Shown here one piece after another: positions 5,059-5,768 of a DNA stretch of 5,768 bases (positions are counted from its first letter, which is position 1; the number at the start of each line of letters is the position of its first letter). The notes below the pieces were generated by a model. It saw only the letters and a list, made by a program, of their open reading frames with translations, made no database searches and was not told where the DNA came from. The stretch comes from Verrucomicrobiota bacterium (lineage in GTDB: Bacteria; Verrucomicrobiota; Verrucomicrobiae; Chthoniobacterales; UBA10450): the NCBI GenBank assembly GCA_005887855.1, contig VBQB01000163.1:1-5768 (forward strand), in the 5' to 3' direction. The position numbers were made by a program, and so were the translations under genes.

Positions 5059-5768
5059 TCATTTTAAGAACCTCATCGTTTCGACGGCTGGCAGGATGCG
5101 ATCGAGCAGCAGTTTGGGATAAAGTCCGACCGCGAGCGTTGCGAACATTAGCAGACCGGCGCCCCATTTTTCCGGCAGCGTGATTGGAGCAACATCGGGC
5201 GGGTGGATCGAGCGCTCCGCGCTCGATGTTATTAATGTCGGCGACGCCGAGTAGGATTTGGCATCGCCCGACGGAGCGGCCGATCCACCTGGCGTTGCCG
5301 CGCTACTTTCACCAAAGAAACTTTGCTGCAGCGCACGCAGCGTGAATGCGGCGACGAGGACCATGCCGGCGCCCGTGATCCACACCGCAATCGGAAAAGC
5401 TTTCCATGCGCCGATCAAGATCGTGATTTCGGCGGCGAACCCGCTAAACCCGGGGATACCCATCGATGCGGCCGATGCGATGACAAACGTGAACGCGGCA
5501 AAAGGCAAAGCGTGGCTCAGATTCATTTCGGAGAGAGTGTCGAGATCGCGCGTGTGCGTCCGGCGATAGACCATGCGTCCGGCGACGGCAAAGAGTAGGG
5601 CTGCGATCACGCCGTGCGAGAACATTTGCAGCACCGCGCCCGAGACGCCGAACGCATTCGCCGTGGCCAACCCGAGTAGCACGAAACCCATGTGGCTGAC
5701 ACTCGAATAACCAATGACGAATTTCAGGTCCCGCTGGCGCAACGCTACCGCCGCGGCGTAAACAATTC
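5059..5768 (-). CDS. nuoM: NADH-quinone oxidoreductase subunit M, C-terminal part
   Basis: The last 235 codons of a complex I proton-pumping subunit; the gene continues beyond the right edge and stays open to it. The frame begins IVYAAAVALRQRDLKFVIGY, and SSVSHMGFVLLGL is a NuoM/NuoL signature. QMFSHGVIAALLFAVAGRMV, with the following YRRTHTRDL, is specific to the NuoM type. The PGFSGFAAEITILIGAW segment carries the conserved Glu of the late TM helix (Glu407 in E. coli); the earlier Lys/Glu sites lie outside the window. The gene ends METMRFLK-TGA. Between the helix ending FTLRALQQSFFG and the last helix (KWGAGLLMFATLAVGLYPKL) the loop is enlarged by about 30 Ser/Ala/Pro-rich residues, encoded by a palindromic DNA element at 5202-5289. 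A TTG at 5742 is an in-frame codon only and not the gene start. Confidence 0.96.
   Translation of the reverse strand, partial: IVYAAAVALRQRDLKFVIGYSSVSHMGFVLLGLATANAFGVSGAVLQMFSHGVIAALLFAVAGRMVYRRTHTRDLDTLSEMNLSHALPFAAFTFVIASAASMGIPGFSGFAAEITILIGAWKAFPIAVWITGAGMVLVAAFTLRALQQSFFGESSAATPGGSAAPSGDAKSYSASPTLITSSAERSIHPPDVAPITLPEKWGAGLLMFATLAVGLYPKLLLDRILPAVETMRFLK
5202..5289 (-). mobile_element. In-frame palindromic element inside nuoM
   Basis: The ends are an 18-bp inverted repeat (5202-5219 and 5272-5289) with 16 of 18 positions matching and a perfect GGTGGATCG/CGATCCACC outer 9 bp. Inside lie a perfect 9-bp hairpin ATCGAGCGC (5207-5215) with GCGCTCGAT (5219-5227) around TCC, an odd palindrome CGGCGACGCCG (5239-5249), and an imperfect hairpin near 5265-5286. 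The reading frame passes straight through, adding residues from GGSAAPSGDAKSY to SSAERSIH in a loop between TM helices. This is unlike the usual short loop here. It resembles in concept the palindromic elements that sit in frame in Rickettsia genes. Mobility is inferred; no clear target duplication was found. Confidence 0.6.

Overview
The window is a stretch of a moderately GC-rich bacterial chromosome with eight recognisable genes, two of them cut by the window edges. Everything from the left edge to about 2100 reads on the + strand; everything from 2114 to the right edge reads on the - strand, so the two blocks converge near 2105. The taxon cannot be fixed from this sequence. The complex I genes, the secreted DUF1579 protein and the many small palindromic repeats between genes suggest a soil-type Gram-negative such as Verrucomicrobiota or Acidobacteriota. 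That is an impression, not a demonstration.

+ strand block. The tail of a VOC (glyoxalase/bleomycin-resistance fold) protein ends at 130. About 230 bases without a gene follow, holding a near-perfect inverted repeat. Next comes a two-TM, YcjF-like DUF697 membrane protein (362-1384). A type II toxin-antitoxin pair follows: a small addiction-module antitoxin (1490-1705) overlapping by 19 nt a RelE/ParE-family toxin (1687-2103). A good extended -10 promoter lies just before the antitoxin and helps fix its start. The toxin frame continues about 40 codons past the usual family end, into palindromic repeat-like DNA.

- strand block, in transcription order from the right edge. The 3' part of nuoM is followed by complete nuoN; these encode two proton-pumping membrane subunits of respiratory complex I (NADH:quinone oxidoreductase) and nuoN looks like the last gene of that operon. 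A secreted DUF1579 protein (2730-3407) and a 118-residue basic protein of unknown function (2114-2470) follow, the latter with a promoter so close to its ATG that its mRNA may be leaderless.

The most interesting structural theme is small palindromic elements. One with 18-bp imperfect inverted-repeat ends (5202-5289) sits inside the nuoM reading frame and adds a roughly 30-residue Ser/Ala-rich loop without breaking the gene. Another forms a cloverleaf-like fold between nuoN and the DUF1579 gene (3468-3533). A third lies in the extended tail of the toxin (2050-2094). The stretch 2540-2703 is also full of short inverted repeats and includes a copied scrap of the 3' end of the DUF1579 gene. No CRISPR array, transposase gene, rRNA or tRNA was seen.
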